Below, one piece after another: positions 1 through 9,651 of a DNA stretch of 64,000 nt. The DNA comes from Pseudovibrio sp947494035 (lineage in GTDB: Bacteria > Pseudomonadota > Alphaproteobacteria > Rhizobiales > Stappiaceae). Positions within the stretch are counted from its first letter, which is position 1, and every line of letters starts with the position of its first letter. A program made the position numbers and the translations under genes. Location of the stretch: the NCBI GenBank assembly GCA_947494035.1, contig CANLTN010000001.1, forward strand, positions 310,001 through 374,000, read 5' to 3'. The notes beneath the pieces were generated by a model. It saw only the letters and a program-made list of their open reading frames with translations, had not been told where the DNA came from and searched no databases.

Positions 1-1299
1 GGCGCAGTGCGCTCCCGTACACCAGCTGACCCACGCATTCATCTGCTTGGCCCCATGGAAGCGCGTTTGCAGCGTTATGACCTTGTCGTCCTTGGCGGCC
101 TCAACGAAGGCATATGGCCGCAGCGCACGCGCAATGATCCATGGCTCAACCGCCCCATGAAAGGCCAGATCGGCCTTGATCCACCAGAACGCAAGATCGG
201 CACCTCCGCCCACGACTTCCTCTGGAACCTTGGAGCACCGGAAGTGGTGCTCTCCCGTTCTGAGCGTGTGGATGGCTCCCCAACCGTGGCCTCAAGGTGG
301 CTCCAGCGTATCGTGACGCTTGCAGGCCAGAGCGTAGAAGAGCAGATGCGCGCCAAAGGCAAGCGCTATACAGAGCTGGCCCTCGTTCTGGACCGCTCAG
401 AAACGCCTGTCCGGCCGGCAAAGCGTCCGGAACCAAAGCCACCGGTTGAAGCGCGTCCTGTACAGCTCTCAGTAACAGCCATCGAAAACCTGATCCGCGA
501 TCCATACCTGATCTATGCCAAGAACGTTCTGAAGCTCGAAGAGGTCGACCCGATTGGCGGTGAGCCGGGGGCAGCTGACAAAGGCAACATCATCCATGAT
601 GCGCTGGCGAATTTCCTTGAGGATTGGGATGGTCCATTTGATGAAAAAGCAGTCAGGGCGCTGATAACCGAAGGTGGACGCCTGTTCCGCCCGCTGGATG
701 CCTTCCCGGCCATCCGTGCACTATGGTGGCCGCGCTTTGAGCGCATCGCAGAAGAATTTGTCGCTTACGAGGGCGAAATCGCACCTAAAATCTATGACCG
801 CTTCCTTGAGGAATACGGCAAAGTGGAAATGCAGCGCCCGGAACGCAACTTCACGCTCACAGGCCGTGCTGACCGCATCGACCAGATGAAGGACAACACC
901 CTGCGCGTCGTGGACTACAAAACCGGACAGCCACCATCCGCCAAACAGGTGGAAGCGCTGCTCTCACCACAGCTGCCACTGGAAGTCGCCATGATCCGCC
1001 GCAAGGGCTTTGAGGATCTGCCTCACGACATGCCAATCTCCGACATGCTCTACATCCAGCTCAAGGGTGGAAGCGATGCCGTGAAGCTGGAAAGCCGTGT
1101 GCCAAAGGAAAGCACGGCGGATGAACTGGCAGAGGAAGCGTGGCAGCGCTTGGAACAACTCGTCGCCGCCTATGAAAACCCGAAAAAAGGCTACCTCTCC
1201 AGAGCGCGTGTGCTGAAGGAGAGGGAATGGGCCGCATCCTATGACCATCTCGCCCGCGTGCAGGAATGGTCCCTTGGAGAAGAAGGGGAGGATGCCTGA
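1..1299 (+). CDS. addB: AddB, helicase-nuclease subunit (3' part)
   Basis: This is the C-terminal ~430 residues of the AddB subunit of the AddAB double-strand-break repair complex; the reading frame is open to the first base, so the 5' part lies outside. A RecB-type nuclease motif is visible near residues 290-310 of the fragment (GRADRID, then LRVVDYKTGQ), with an upstream histidine region (IIHDALANF) that fits the PD-(D/E)XK fold. I see no cysteines in the fragment, so the four-cysteine iron-sulfur site of Bacillus AddB is not apparent here. The stop codon overlaps the addA start (TGATG), indicating translational coupling. Identification is secure because of the addA neighbour. Confidence 0.93.
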   Translation, partial: GAVRSRTPADPRIHLLGPMEARLQRYDLVVLGGLNEGIWPQRTRNDPWLNRPMKGQIGLDPPERKIGTSAHDFLWNLGAPEVVLSRSERVDGSPTVASRWLQRIVTLAGQSVEEQMRAKGKRYTELALVLDRSETPVRPAKRPEPKPPVEARPVQLSVTAIENLIRDPYLIYAKNVLKLEEVDPIGGEPGAADKGNIIHDALANFLEDWDGPFDEKAVRALITEGGRLFRPLDAFPAIRALWWPRFERIAEEFVAYEGEIAPKIYDRFLEEYGKVEMQRPERNFTLTGRADRIDQMKDNTLRVVDYKTGQPPSAKQVEALLSPQLPLEVAMIRRKGFEDLPHDMPISDMLYIQLKGGSDAVKLESRVPKESTADELAEEAWQRLEQLVAAYENPKKGYLSRARVLKEREWAASYDHLARVQEWSLGEEGEDA

Positions 1300-4200
1300 T
1301 GGATATCCCGGTAAAAACCCTCGACAGCCAGCAACGCGCAGCACACCCGCAAAACTCCGCATGGGTGAGCGCAAATGCAGGCTCCGGTAAAACCTTCGTG
1401 CTTGCCCGCCGCGTGGTCCGCTTGCTCCTGTCCGGCACTGACCCATCCCGCATCCTCTGCCTCACCTTCACCAAGGCAGCAGCAGCAGAGATGGCAACCC
1501 GTGTATTCGACGCACTGGCAAAGTGGACACAGCTGAGTGACGCGGAACTTTCAGCCGAGATTGAGGACATCGAAGGCCGCCCAACCTCTCCAAACCAGCT
1601 GGCAAACGCCCGCCGCCTCTTCGCAAAGGCACTGGAAACACCCGGTGGCCTGAAAATCCAGACCATCCACGCCTTCTGTGAAGCGCTGCTGCACCAGTTT
1701 CCGCTGGAAGCCAACGTTGCCGGGCATTTCTCCGTTCTGGATGATCGTCTTGCCGAAGAGCTGCTCAACGAAGCCCGCGCCAGCATCCTGCACAGTGCCG
1801 AAATCGAGCCGGATTCCAAAATTGGCACCGCTCTGTCTCAACTCATCGAGTTGCTGCCCGATTCCAGCGTTGAGAAGGCGCTCTCCGAACTGATCAACCG
1901 CCGCGATGCATTCTACCGCTGGGTTGCCCCCTATGGCGATCTGGAGAACGCTATTTCTGCGCTATACGCAGATTTTGCCGTCATGCCGGGTGATGATATA
2001 TCTGACTTCGCAAGTTCGTTGCGACGCAATTGTTCTTTGAGTGACGACGAAACAAAAGCGTTTGCGGAAGCCTTGCGCGTCGGCACCAAGACAGATCAGG
2101 ACCGCGCCGCCGCTCTGGATCAGGCAATTACACTTAAAAGCGACGAGGCATGGCGTATTGCGTGGCTGAAGATCTTCCTCACCGGAACGCTTGCCCCGCG
2201 AAAATCCCTCGCAACAAAGAAGGTGCAAACCGCTTTCCCGGAAGTTGTCGAACGCTTGTTGGCCGAGCAAACGCGTGTGCTAGGGGCTTTGCAACACCAG
2301 AATGCCGTCATAACGGTTTCCGGCACCAAAGCGATCCTGACGCTGTCTGACGCTGTTTTGCGCTACTACGAGACGGAAAAACTCCGTCGCGGCTATCTCG
2401 ACTTTGAGGATTTGGTGGTCAAATCTGCGCAACTCCTGTCCCGTGCCGAGGCTGCACAATGGGTGCAATACAAACTGGATCAGGGATTGGACCACATCCT
2501 CGTTGATGAAGCGCAGGACACCAGCCCACGCCAGTGGGAAGTGATTCGCGCGCTGGCTGAGGAGTTCTTTGCTGGCGACGGTGCCCGAGAAAAGACGCGC
2601 ACGATCTTCGCAGTGGGTGACGAAAAGCAGTCTATCTATTCCTTCCAGGGCGCTGTCCCGGCTTACTTTGCCGAGATGCGCAAGTTCTTCGCCCGCCGGG
2701 CAAAAGAAGCGCAACGGAACTTCGAAGGCATCGAACTCAACCTGTCCTTCCGCTCCACACCTGACGTTCTTGGCGCGGTTGATAAGGTGTTCGACCTGCC
2801 CGAAGCCTATAAAGGCCTGTCGCAGGAAAACGTAGCGCCCGTCCACGAAGCCATCCGCCATAACGATCCGGGCCGCGTGGAAATCTGGCCACTGGAAGAA
2901 GCCGTAGAAACGCTGGAGCCAGACGACTGGACACAGCCCATCGATGCAATCGGTACTGGCAACCCCATGCTGCGCCTTGCCACGCGCATTGCCGAGCAGA
3001 TCAAGGATTGGGACCAGCGTAAGATTGCAGGTCCGGGCGATATTTTGGTGCTGGTGCGCAAGCGCGGCGCGTTTGTTGAGGCGCTAAACCGCGAACTTAA
3101 GCGCCTCGATGTGCCCGCCGCTGGCTCTGACCGCCTCGTCCTGACAGACCACATCGCCGTCAAAGACCTCGTCGCGCTGGGCCGTTTCATTCTGCTGCCG
3201 GAAGATGACCTGTCTCTGGCCTGCGTCCTCAAAAGCCCGCTCTTTGGCCTGGTGGATGATGACCTGTTCGAGATCGCCCACGAAACGCCGGGCGTCCCAA
3301 GACCGGGCACCCTGTGGCATGAGCTGTTGAGAAAGTCGGAAAACAGCGAAAAGTGGCAGGGCGTGCGCAAGCAGCTGGAAGTCTGGCGCGACCGTGCCGA
3401 CTTCGTTCCGCCCTTCGAGTTCTACGCCAAAATTATGGGCACCGACGGCTATCGCCAAAAGTTCCGTGAGCGCCTCGGCACTGAGGTGGATGACGTGTTG
3501 GATGAGTTCCTTTCACTGACGCTCAACTATGAGAAGAGCGGAACACCGGGCATGGAAGGCTTCCTTGCATGGCTTGCCGAAGCGCCAACCGAGATCAAGC
3601 GCGAACTCAACGCGGCCAAAGGCATGGTCCGCATCATGACGGTGCACGGCTCCAAAGGCTTGGAAGCGCCCTACGTTATTCTGGCCGATGGCTGTAATGC
3701 TCCGGTCTCCAGCCAACACGCACCGGTCATGGTGGAGAAGCAGCGGGCAGGGGATACGGAAGCTGCACCCGCTCTGGTCTGGCTGCCCAACAAAGCACAA
3801 CGCACCGAATGGCACGAAGAAGCGCTGGATCTACTGGCAGAAGAGCAGAAGGAAGAATACCGTCGTCTGCTTTATGTGGCTCTGACCCGCGCCAAGGACC
3901 GGCTCGTCGTCTGCGGCTGGTCGCCGAGGCGTGGCCCCCACGATGAATGCTGGTACACACTCACCCGTAACGGACTGATCGAGGAAGCCCGCGAGCAGAC
4001 AGACGCCAACGGCGAAGTTACTGCATGGGTCTGGACCATGGGCGGCGTTGAGAAGCCTGAGCCGATCCTGCCGCAATCCAAAAAGACTGAGATCCAGCAA
4101 AAGGCCATCATGCCAGACTGGGTTTCAAGAAAACTCAGTGCACCGGAACGAATCCGCCGCTTGAAGCCATCTGCCGCCTTCGAGGAGATGGAAGCAAAAG

Positions 4201-4769
4201 ATAACATTGAGCAACAAGACCCGAAAGACGCACTGGAAGCCGCCCGCCAGCCGGAAGACTGGCCACTCGTCCGTGGCCGCATCGTCCATAGATTGCTGGA
4301 GTTTCTGCCCGATCTGCCGGAAGATCAACGCGCGGTGTCCGCCGAACGGTTCCTGACAAGTTCCCTGCCAGAACGTTTTGAGGAGAACAAAGAGCGCCTG
4401 CTGGATGATGTGTTCAATACGCTGGGCAATCCCGAGTTCGCGCAGCTGTTCAGTGCTGAGGGCAGGGCCGAAGTTCCAATTCAGGGTAGGCTCACTGGAG
4501 AAGATGGCAAACCGGTTGAAATCTTCGGCCTCATCGACCGCCTGCTGGTCAATGACGAAGAAGTGATCATTCTCGATTTCAAGACAAATGCATTTGTTCC
4601 AAAAAGCGTCCAAAATGTCTCTGAAACATATATTGCGCAGCTGGCCGTTTACAGAAAACTGCTTTCTGAGCTTTATCCGGATCGCAGAATTAGGGCACTG
4701 CTCCTCTATACAGCAGGACCGCATTTGATAGAAATACCAGTGGAACTGATGAAATCTTTTAAATTCTAG
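1299..4769 (+). CDS. addA: AddA, helicase-nuclease subunit
   Basis: A UvrD/RecB-like superfamily 1 helicase with a C-terminal nuclease, the motor partner of AddB in processing DNA double-strand ends for RecA loading. Walker A (ANAGSGKT) lies at residues 25-32, the motif II region (LVDEAQDTS) near residue 400, a late helicase motif (LYVALTRAKDRL) near residue 865, and a nuclease motif (IILDFKTN) near residue 1090. I chose the ATG at 1299 rather than an upstream GTG because it overlaps the addB stop and starts just before the conserved N-terminal segment; this gives 1156 residues, normal for alphaproteobacterial AddA. It is followed by a promoter-like gap before trxA. Confidence 0.95.
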   Translation: MDIPVKTLDSQQRAAHPQNSAWVSANAGSGKTFVLARRVVRLLLSGTDPSRILCLTFTKAAAAEMATRVFDALAKWTQLSDAELSAEIEDIEGRPTSPNQLANARRLFAKALETPGGLKIQTIHAFCEALLHQFPLEANVAGHFSVLDDRLAEELLNEARASILHSAEIEPDSKIGTALSQLIELLPDSSVEKALSELINRRDAFYRWVAPYGDLENAISALYADFAVMPGDDISDFASSLRRNCSLSDDETKAFAEALRVGTKTDQDRAAALDQAITLKSDEAWRIAWLKIFLTGTLAPRKSLATKKVQTAFPEVVERLLAEQTRVLGALQHQNAVITVSGTKAILTLSDAVLRYYETEKLRRGYLDFEDLVVKSAQLLSRAEAAQWVQYKLDQGLDHILVDEAQDTSPRQWEVIRALAEEFFAGDGAREKTRTIFAVGDEKQSIYSFQGAVPAYFAEMRKFFARRAKEAQRNFEGIELNLSFRSTPDVLGAVDKVFDLPEAYKGLSQENVAPVHEAIRHNDPGRVEIWPLEEAVETLEPDDWTQPIDAIGTGNPMLRLATRIAEQIKDWDQRKIAGPGDILVLVRKRGAFVEALNRELKRLDVPAAGSDRLVLTDHIAVKDLVALGRFILLPEDDLSLACVLKSPLFGLVDDDLFEIAHETPGVPRPGTLWHELLRKSENSEKWQGVRKQLEVWRDRADFVPPFEFYAKIMGTDGYRQKFRERLGTEVDDVLDEFLSLTLNYEKSGTPGMEGFLAWLAEAPTEIKRELNAAKGMVRIMTVHGSKGLEAPYVILADGCNAPVSSQHAPVMVEKQRAGDTEAAPALVWLPNKAQRTEWHEEALDLLAEEQKEEYRRLLYVALTRAKDRLVVCGWSPRRGPHDECWYTLTRNGLIEEAREQTDANGEVTAWVWTMGGVEKPEPILPQSKKTEIQQKAIMPDWVSRKLSAPERIRRLKPSAAFEEMEAKDNIEQQDPKDALEAARQPEDWPLVRGRIVHRLLEFLPDLPEDQRAVSAERFLTSSLPERFEENKERLLDDVFNTLGNPEFAQLFSAEGRAEVPIQGRLTGEDGKPVEIFGLIDRLLVNDEEVIILDFKTNAFVPKSVQNVSETYIAQLAVYRKLLSELYPDRRIRALLLYTAGPHLIEIPVELMKSFKF

Positions 4770-4792
4770 CCGAATGTTGAGATTTCGTTCGC

Positions 4793-4821
4793 TTGACGCT
4801 CGGCACTTGCGTTCTTACTTT
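4793..4821 (+). promoter_or_regulatory. possible sigma70 promoter of trxA
   Basis: TTGACG at 4793-4798 and TACTTT at 4816-4821 are separated by 17 bases, about 60 bases before the trxA start. The -35 box matches well and the -10 box poorly, so this is only a candidate. Confidence 0.35.
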
Positions 4822-4882
4822 CAGTGCAACAGAGTTTGCTCAGTCGGGGGCAACTCAAGCTGAATTATGAAAAGAGGCACAA

Positions 4883-5203
4883 ATGGCCACTATGAATGTT
4901 GAAGACGGTACCTTCGAAGCTGAAGTACTCCAGAGCTCTACCCCTGTTCTCGTTGACTTCTGGGCGACTTGGTGTGGTCCTTGTAAGATGATTGCGCCAT
5001 CTCTGGAAGAAATCTCTGAGGAAATGGCTGGTCAGGTTAAGGTTGCCAAGCTGGACATCGACAGCAACCAGCAGAGCGCAATGAACTACGGCGTGCGTTC
5101 TATCCCAACCATGATCCTGTTTAAGGACGGTCAGCCGGCTGCAACACTCGTTGGCGCACAGCCAAAGGGCAAAATTGCCGATTGGATCAAGCAGTACTCT
5201 TAA
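4883..5203 (+). CDS. trxA: thioredoxin
   Basis: A 106-residue classical thioredoxin, the cytoplasmic thiol-disulfide reductant. The active site WCGPCK is at residues 30-35, preceded by the conserved DFWATW strand and helix, and the cis-proline segment SIPTM follows near residue 73. Length and motif order are canonical. A GAGGC-type ribosome site lies a few bases before the ATG. In many alphaproteobacteria trxA follows addA, as here, but folC, often next, is absent; grpE follows after a clear terminator. Confidence 0.97.
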   Translation: MATMNVEDGTFEAEVLQSSTPVLVDFWATWCGPCKMIAPSLEEISEEMAGQVKVAKLDIDSNQQSAMNYGVRSIPTMILFKDGQPAATLVGAQPKGKIADWIKQYS

Positions 5204-5252
5204 TTTTGAGGGTATCTGCAACGAAATGCTGAGTAAATTCAGGCATTCTGAG

Positions 5253-5292
5253 GATCTCCGGTCATGGAAGTGGCCGGAGGTCTTTTGTTTTT
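5253..5292 (+). terminator. rho-independent terminator after trxA
   Basis: An 11-base stem (GATCTCCGGTC pairing with GGCCGGAGGTC, with two G-T pairs) around an ATGGAAGT loop is followed directly by TTTTGTTTTT. Confidence 0.85.
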
Positions 5293-5404
5293 GGCAAACA
5301 GTGACTAAATAAGGACCGAATAGATTTTTGTACGGGCACCTTTGGTGGCCCTGCATTGCTTTGTTCTTCAGGAATAAGAGCAGGTTTTAAGAGACGGGAT
5401 AACG

Positions 5405-6043
5405 ATGAGCGATCAAGACAAAACTCCGCAGGCAGAAGAGCAGGTAAATCCGGAAGCTGTGGTTGAGGAAACTGCAAATGAAACTATGCAGGCAGAGGCT
5501 GCAGCGGAAGTAGATCCGATCGAGGCACTGAGAGAAGAAAACGCTGCCCTGAAAGACCGTGCACTGCGCACCATGGCGGAAATGGAAAATCTGCGTCGTC
5601 GGACAGAAAAAGAAGTCAAAGACGCAAAGGTTTACGCAGTTGCAAGCTTCGCGCGCGACATGCTGGTTGTAAACGACAACCTTGGCCGTGCGATTGAGGC
5701 GCTGCCGGATGATGCGCGCGAGAGCGACGACAACCTGAAGGCGCTGGTTGAAGGCGTTGAGCTGGTGGAGCGCGAAATGCTCAACCACCTGGAAAAGCAC
5801 GGTGTGAAGCGCCTTTCTCCGGAAGGCGAAAAGTTCAACCCGCATTTCCATCAGGCAATGTTTGAAGTGCCGAACACGGAAGTGCCAAACAACACCGTTG
5901 TTCAGGTTGTTCAGGCTGGCTACGTCATCGGCGAGCGCGTCCTGCGCCCTGCCATGGTCGGCGTCTCCAAAGGCGGCCCAAAAATCGCACCAGTGGCCGA
6001 CAAAAACGTCGAGCCAGGCTCAACAGTCGACAAAGAAGCCTAA
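5405..6043 (+). CDS. grpE: GrpE, DnaK nucleotide exchange factor
   Basis: A 212-residue GrpE: an acidic disordered N terminus (residues 1-37), a long heptad-rich helix (roughly 38-95, including LRTMAEMENLRRRTEKE) that dimerises, and a C-terminal beta domain ending in the conserved stretch QAGYVIGERVLRPAMVGVSK. It releases ADP from DnaK. The usual alphaproteobacterial partner hrcA is not next to it in this window; the gene stands alone between two terminators, so it probably has its own promoter in 5293-5404. I did not find a sigma32-type promoter that I would defend. Confidence 0.96.
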   Translation: MSDQDKTPQAEEQVNPEAVVEETANETMQAEAAAEVDPIEALREENAALKDRALRTMAEMENLRRRTEKEVKDAKVYAVASFARDMLVVNDNLGRAIEALPDDARESDDNLKALVEGVELVEREMLNHLEKHGVKRLSPEGEKFNPHFHQAMFEVPNTEVPNNTVVQVVQAGYVIGERVLRPAMVGVSKGGPKIAPVADKNVEPGSTVDKEA

Positions 6044-6086
6044 ATACAAAAGCCATCATGGGAGTGATGGCTTCGCATACAAATTC

Positions 6087-6119
6087 AAAACGGAGGCCCT
6101 TCACCGGCCTCCGTTTTTT
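6087..6119 (+). terminator. rho-independent terminator after grpE
   Basis: CGGAGGCC at 6091-6098 pairs perfectly with GGCCTCCG at 6106-6113 across a seven-base loop, followed by a run of six Ts. Confidence 0.9.
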
Positions 6120-6315
6120 GTTTAGCACCGCAAGTTAGACAGCCTAAAGCCCACAACACTGCGCTCTCCGCCGTGCAACCTGTCCCCAATGCGTCACAGG
6201 GTTCACGACTATTTGAGCCTCACAATTGCAGTAGTGTAGTTCTCCTGTTGCTTTTTTAAATTTGCTGGCTAAAACCACCAAACTTGATTTCAACGAACTT
6301 GTGGATGTGACGTAG

Positions 6316-6948
6316 ATGCCTTCTGAGATCTGGCAGTATCTGGACTTTTTGGGAGTGGCTGTTTTTGCCGTAACCGGTGGGCTGGTCGCAGCACGGTTGC
6401 GTCAGGATTTTATCGCCTTCCTGTTCTTTTGCCTGTTAACTGGCATTGGCGGCGGAACTCTGCGAGACCTGCTTCTCAATGTGCCTGTGTTCTGGACCGT
6501 GAACGAGACCTACCTCTATGTGTGTTTCGTTGTCTCCATTGCCATGTGGTTCTTTGCACATAAGGTTGAGGCATGGGGCAGGCCTTTACGATGGCTGGAC
6601 GCGATTGGCATTGGAGCCTACTCGGTGATGGGCGCTGCAAAGGCACTCTCACTGGGAGATAATGTAGCCGTTGCTGTGCTCATGGGTGTCGCGTCGGCGA
6701 CATTTGGCGGAATCCTGCGTGATGTCATCGCCGGTCAGCCATCAGCGCTCCTGCAAAGAGAGATCTATCTGGCAGCAGCTTTTGCTGGTGCCATCACGTA
6801 CACTGCAACGCTTATGACAACGGGCGAGAGCAACCTCGCAGCAGGGCTTGGCTTTGCTATGGCACTGATCCTGCGCGGCGGAGCTATTGCAAGAGACTGG
6901 TACCTGCCCAGTTATGTGCCACCAGAAACGAAAGATGCAGATAAGTAG
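6316..6948 (+). CDS. TRIC/UPF0126 family membrane protein
   Basis: A 210-residue inner-membrane protein with about seven hydrophobic helices. It contains two related halves, each with a glycine-rich RD signature: GIGGGTLRDLL near residue 50 and ATFGGILRDVI near residue 135. This duplicated UPF0126 architecture defines the prokaryotic TRIC (trimeric intracellular cation channel) family, homologous to YadS/YicG. The transported ion in bacteria is poorly defined, so I do not assign a substrate. It is a single gene, convergent with the cyclodeaminase-like gene that follows. Confidence 0.85.
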   Translation: MPSEIWQYLDFLGVAVFAVTGGLVAARLRQDFIAFLFFCLLTGIGGGTLRDLLLNVPVFWTVNETYLYVCFVVSIAMWFFAHKVEAWGRPLRWLDAIGIGAYSVMGAAKALSLGDNVAVAVLMGVASATFGGILRDVIAGQPSALLQREIYLAAAFAGAITYTATLMTTGESNLAAGLGFAMALILRGGAIARDWYLPSYVPPETKDADK

Positions 6949-6979
6949 GGCAAAATCGTTCTGCTCTGCGCAAACTGTT

Positions 6980-7942
6980 CTAAACGCGCAGAAAGATATG
7001 TCCGGCAACAGCAAGGTCACCTAACGCGGTGCCCGTTGATTTGAAAAGCGTAATCTGCTCGTAAAAGCGACGGCCCGCACGGTCCCCCTGACACAGCTCA
7101 GCAAGATCGGATGCGATGTCCTGCACGCTCAAAACACCCTCGGTCAGTGGTTTTTTGAGATCGCCCGCAGTGGTTGGGGTATTGTCATAGCTGTCGAGAA
7201 ACAGCCGCGCTTGTGAGAGAACCGCATCATCGCACTCACGTTGGTCTGCATGCATTGAGCCCACAAGATCCAGATGCGTACCTTGCTGGAGCCATTCCCC
7301 CTTGATGAGCGGCGTGTTTGCGCTGGTTGCGCAGCACACAATATCCGCCCCTCTGACAGCGCCGCCCAGATCCGTCGTCGTGGAGATGTCAAAGGGATGG
7401 CCCTGCATTCGCTCTACAAGTTCCTCTGCTGCAGCCGGACTCCGGTTCCAGACCAGCACCTGTTTGATGGGCCGTACAGAAGCATGAGCCTCAATCAGGT
7501 AAGGTGCAAGGCTTCCGGCGCCAACCATTAGCAAACGGGAGGAATCTTCGCGGGAAAGGTAGGAGGACGCCAGCGCAGATGTTGCCGCCGTGCGCCAGGT
7601 GACAAGCGCTTTGCCATCCAGCAGTGCAAGAGGCGAACCGGTTTTGCCTGACTGCAAAAGATACACGCCGCTGACTATGGGAGGCTCGTACTCGTCCGAG
7701 GTGGGCAGGGAAGTCTCGACGCGCGTGCCAATAAACCCGCGCTCGCTCGTGCCTTGAGCGTCGAAGTCGTTCCATGCAGATGAAATGCTAAGGGAACCGT
7801 CATGATGCCCGGTTGGACGTGCAATCTGGTGTGTATGCGGAGAAGGGGCCACCGCACCAACGCGAAAGGCACGTCGCAACGTCTCCAGCAGATCGCGAAA
7901 GCTTATCACCCCCTCAATGTCCTGAGCAGTGATGATCCGCAT
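6980..7942 (-). CDS. ornithine cyclodeaminase/mu-crystallin family protein
   Basis: A 320-residue member of the ornithine cyclodeaminase/mu-crystallin/alanine dehydrogenase family. The substrate region includes GSLSISSAWN and the conserved LLDGKALVTWRTAATSALAS around residues 105-128. The Rossmann dinucleotide site follows at LLMVGAGSLAPYLIEAH near residues 137-153. Members range from true cyclodeaminases to imine (delta-1-pyrroline-2-carboxylate) reductases and sequence reading alone does not separate them. No biosynthetic partner is adjacent, so its substrate remains open. Confidence 0.83.
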   Translation of the reverse strand: MRIITAQDIEGVISFRDLLETLRRAFRVGAVAPSPHTHQIARPTGHHDGSLSISSAWNDFDAQGTSERGFIGTRVETSLPTSDEYEPPIVSGVYLLQSGKTGSPLALLDGKALVTWRTAATSALASSYLSREDSSRLLMVGAGSLAPYLIEAHASVRPIKQVLVWNRSPAAAEELVERMQGHPFDISTTTDLGGAVRGADIVCCATSANTPLIKGEWLQQGTHLDLVGSMHADQRECDDAVLSQARLFLDSYDNTPTTAGDLKKPLTEGVLSVQDIASDLAELCQGDRAGRRFYEQITLFKSTGTALGDLAVAGHIFLRV

Positions 7943-7985
7943 TCGCGATCCCCCAAATAAACGTTAGGGCAGACTAGTAAAGCGG

Positions 7986-8336
7986 TTAGGCTGCCTTTTT
8001 GTGGTTGGGTGAGGGGAGACTTGGCACCACATCACCCTGAGCCACTTTCCGCAGCGTATCTGCTTCATGCTTGAGCTGGTTCGCTTCCCGTCGTTGAACA
8101 CGAGCCTCTTGTCGGAATCGTCCTTGTCGCATCCAGGTTGCTACACCGCCGAGCAACACGCCCAGTCCAACAGCACCGAACAGCAACCAGAAAACCGGAA
8201 TGTTGAAGGTCAACATCGGGTCCCCTGGGTTAAAGGGATTAAGCGAAATCAGCGTGGAATGCCGGTTCGCAACCGCAAGCACAACAAGTAGAGCTGCTAT
8301 AGGGATAAGCAGCAAGTTCCGAAGGAAACGAGCCAA
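7986..8336 (-). CDS. LapA-domain (DUF1049) small membrane protein
   Basis: A 116-residue protein with two N-terminal transmembrane helices (about residues 5-23 and 43-65) joined by a short loop with NPFNPGDP, then a charged, helix-forming cytoplasmic tail (QEARVQRREANQLKHEADTL). This is the LapA/YciS architecture, linked in enterobacteria to lipopolysaccharide assembly control with LapB. It sits 15 bases behind ihfB, an arrangement frequent in proteobacteria, and probably shares the sppA-ihfB transcript. No lapB is present here. Confidence 0.8.
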   Translation of the reverse strand: MARFLRNLLLIPIAALLVVLAVANRHSTLISLNPFNPGDPMLTFNIPVFWLLFGAVGLGVLLGGVATWMRQGRFRQEARVQRREANQLKHEADTLRKVAQGDVVPSLPSPNHKKAA

Positions 8337-8351
8337 TTTTTTACTCCAGGA

Positions 8352-8651
8352 TCAGTCTTCGCCGTGATCCGTACCGTCGTTCAGCCGCTCACGCATCTCT
8401 TTGCCGGTTTTGAAAAACGGAACGAACTTTTCGCCAACTTCAACTTTCTGGCCAGTTCTTGGGTTGCGTCCAACGCGTGCCGGGCGGTTCTTCACTGAGA
8501 ACGCACCAAAGCCACGCAGCTCGACGCGGTCACCGCGCATCAGCGCTTCGGTAACTTCATCAAGAATGGCGTTTACGATATTCTCTACATCACGTTGATA
8601 GAGATGCGGATTACGTTCCGCAATGGTCTGTACTAATTCCGACTTAATCAT
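8352..8651 (-). CDS. ihfB: integration host factor beta subunit
   Basis: A 99-residue DNA-bending protein of the HU/IHF family. The N terminus MIKSELVQTIAERNPHL and the DNA-binding arm GFGAFSVKNRPARVGRNPRT near residues 48-67 are diagnostic, and its position behind sppA and before a LapA-like gene matches ihfB rather than hupB. It binds DNA with the alpha subunit, which is not in this window. The start overlaps the sppA stop by eight bases, implying coupled translation. Confidence 0.95.
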   Translation of the reverse strand: MIKSELVQTIAERNPHLYQRDVENIVNAILDEVTEALMRGDRVELRGFGAFSVKNRPARVGRNPRTGQKVEVGEKFVPFFKTGKEMRERLNDGTDHGED

Positions 8652-9651
8652 GCCTTGCCCCCCCTAGTGCTGAGACTGGTGCCGCATCTGGAGCCTGCCA
8701 AACAGACACGAGACCGTCAAGCGGTAGGCTTGAATCTACGACACTTTTTGCTGTTTTGAGGAGTGAGCCTATGAAATTTTGGTTATCACTACCCAAAAAG
8801 CCTAATAAATTTACAGGGAACGGAAGAGACCGTTCGTTTGATTCTGGCTCCCAGTCGATGATTTCCAGATCACTGGAAAGCCCTTTCTCGGAAATAAGCC
8901 ACTGATGCGCGGCCTCCTCGCCCCCAATCTCGTCAATGAGATCAAGGTCGATTGCCTGATTTCCGGTGTAAACCTGACCATTTGCAAGCTCAAGTGCGCG
9001 CTCGGTCGACAGGCGTCTGCGTTCTGCAACAAGCCCAACGAACCACATGTAGGTATCGTCAATCACTTCCTGCAGGGTTTCTCTCACCTGTGGCGTGGCT
9101 GGCTCATAAAAGTTTGGCTCGGCTTTCAATGGAGCGCTTTTGATCGCATCCATCTCAACGCCAATCTTTTCGAGCAGCCCTTGTGCATTCCCAAACTGGA
9201 AGAGAACGCCGATAGAGCCTGTCAGCGAGGTGTATTGCGCAACCAGATGGTCACTGGCGATCGCAGATAGGTAAGCAGCCGAGGCACCGAGCGTCGTGAT
9301 AGACGCGGTGACTGGCTTTTCCTCAGCGATTTTGCGCAATGCATTGTAGAGTGCTTCACCGCCGGAGGTCGTACCGCCTGGGGAGTTAATCGAAACGATA
9401 ACACCTTGTACCGCGTCATCCTCTGCGATTTCCTCCAGCATCTTCAGTTGCCGGCGGTCATAAGTGATTGGTCCGCTGATTTCGATGCGGGCGATATGTC
9501 GCTCAGAGCGGCCAAGGTCACCAAAGCCAGTAACTTTGCTGCCGCCCCACAACAACAAAGCTGCAAGTGCCAAAAAACTAATGACACGCCAAAACGAAAT
9601 TTTTCGTCTCAGGCGTCTGCGATCAATTAGTACGTCACTGTCTAGACTCAT
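8644..9651 (-). CDS. sppA: signal peptide peptidase SppA
   Basis: A membrane-anchored short-form SppA of 335 residues (S49 family), degrading remnant signal peptides. A positively charged start and one transmembrane helix (about 20-36) precede the protease fold. SPGG at 90-93 forms the oxyanion region, Ser124 in LGASAAYLSA is the expected nucleophile, TGSIGV follows at 144-149, and the catalytic lysine should be in the IKSAPLKAEP segment (Lys171 or Lys176). I chose the ATG at 9651 because GGAAG lies just upstream; an in-frame ATG 45 bases earlier lacks this. It heads the sppA-ihfB-lapA-like unit. Confidence 0.93.
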   Translation of the reverse strand: MSLDSDVLIDRRRLRRKISFWRVISFLALAALLLWGGSKVTGFGDLGRSERHIARIEISGPITYDRRQLKMLEEIAEDDAVQGVIVSINSPGGTTSGGEALYNALRKIAEEKPVTASITTLGASAAYLSAIASDHLVAQYTSLTGSIGVLFQFGNAQGLLEKIGVEMDAIKSAPLKAEPNFYEPATPQVRETLQEVIDDTYMWFVGLVAERRRLSTERALELANGQVYTGNQAIDLDLIDEIGGEEAAHQWLISEKGLSSDLEIIDWEPESNERSLPFPVNLLGFLGSDNQNFIGSLLKTAKSVVDSSLPLDGLVSVWQAPDAAPVSALGGARHD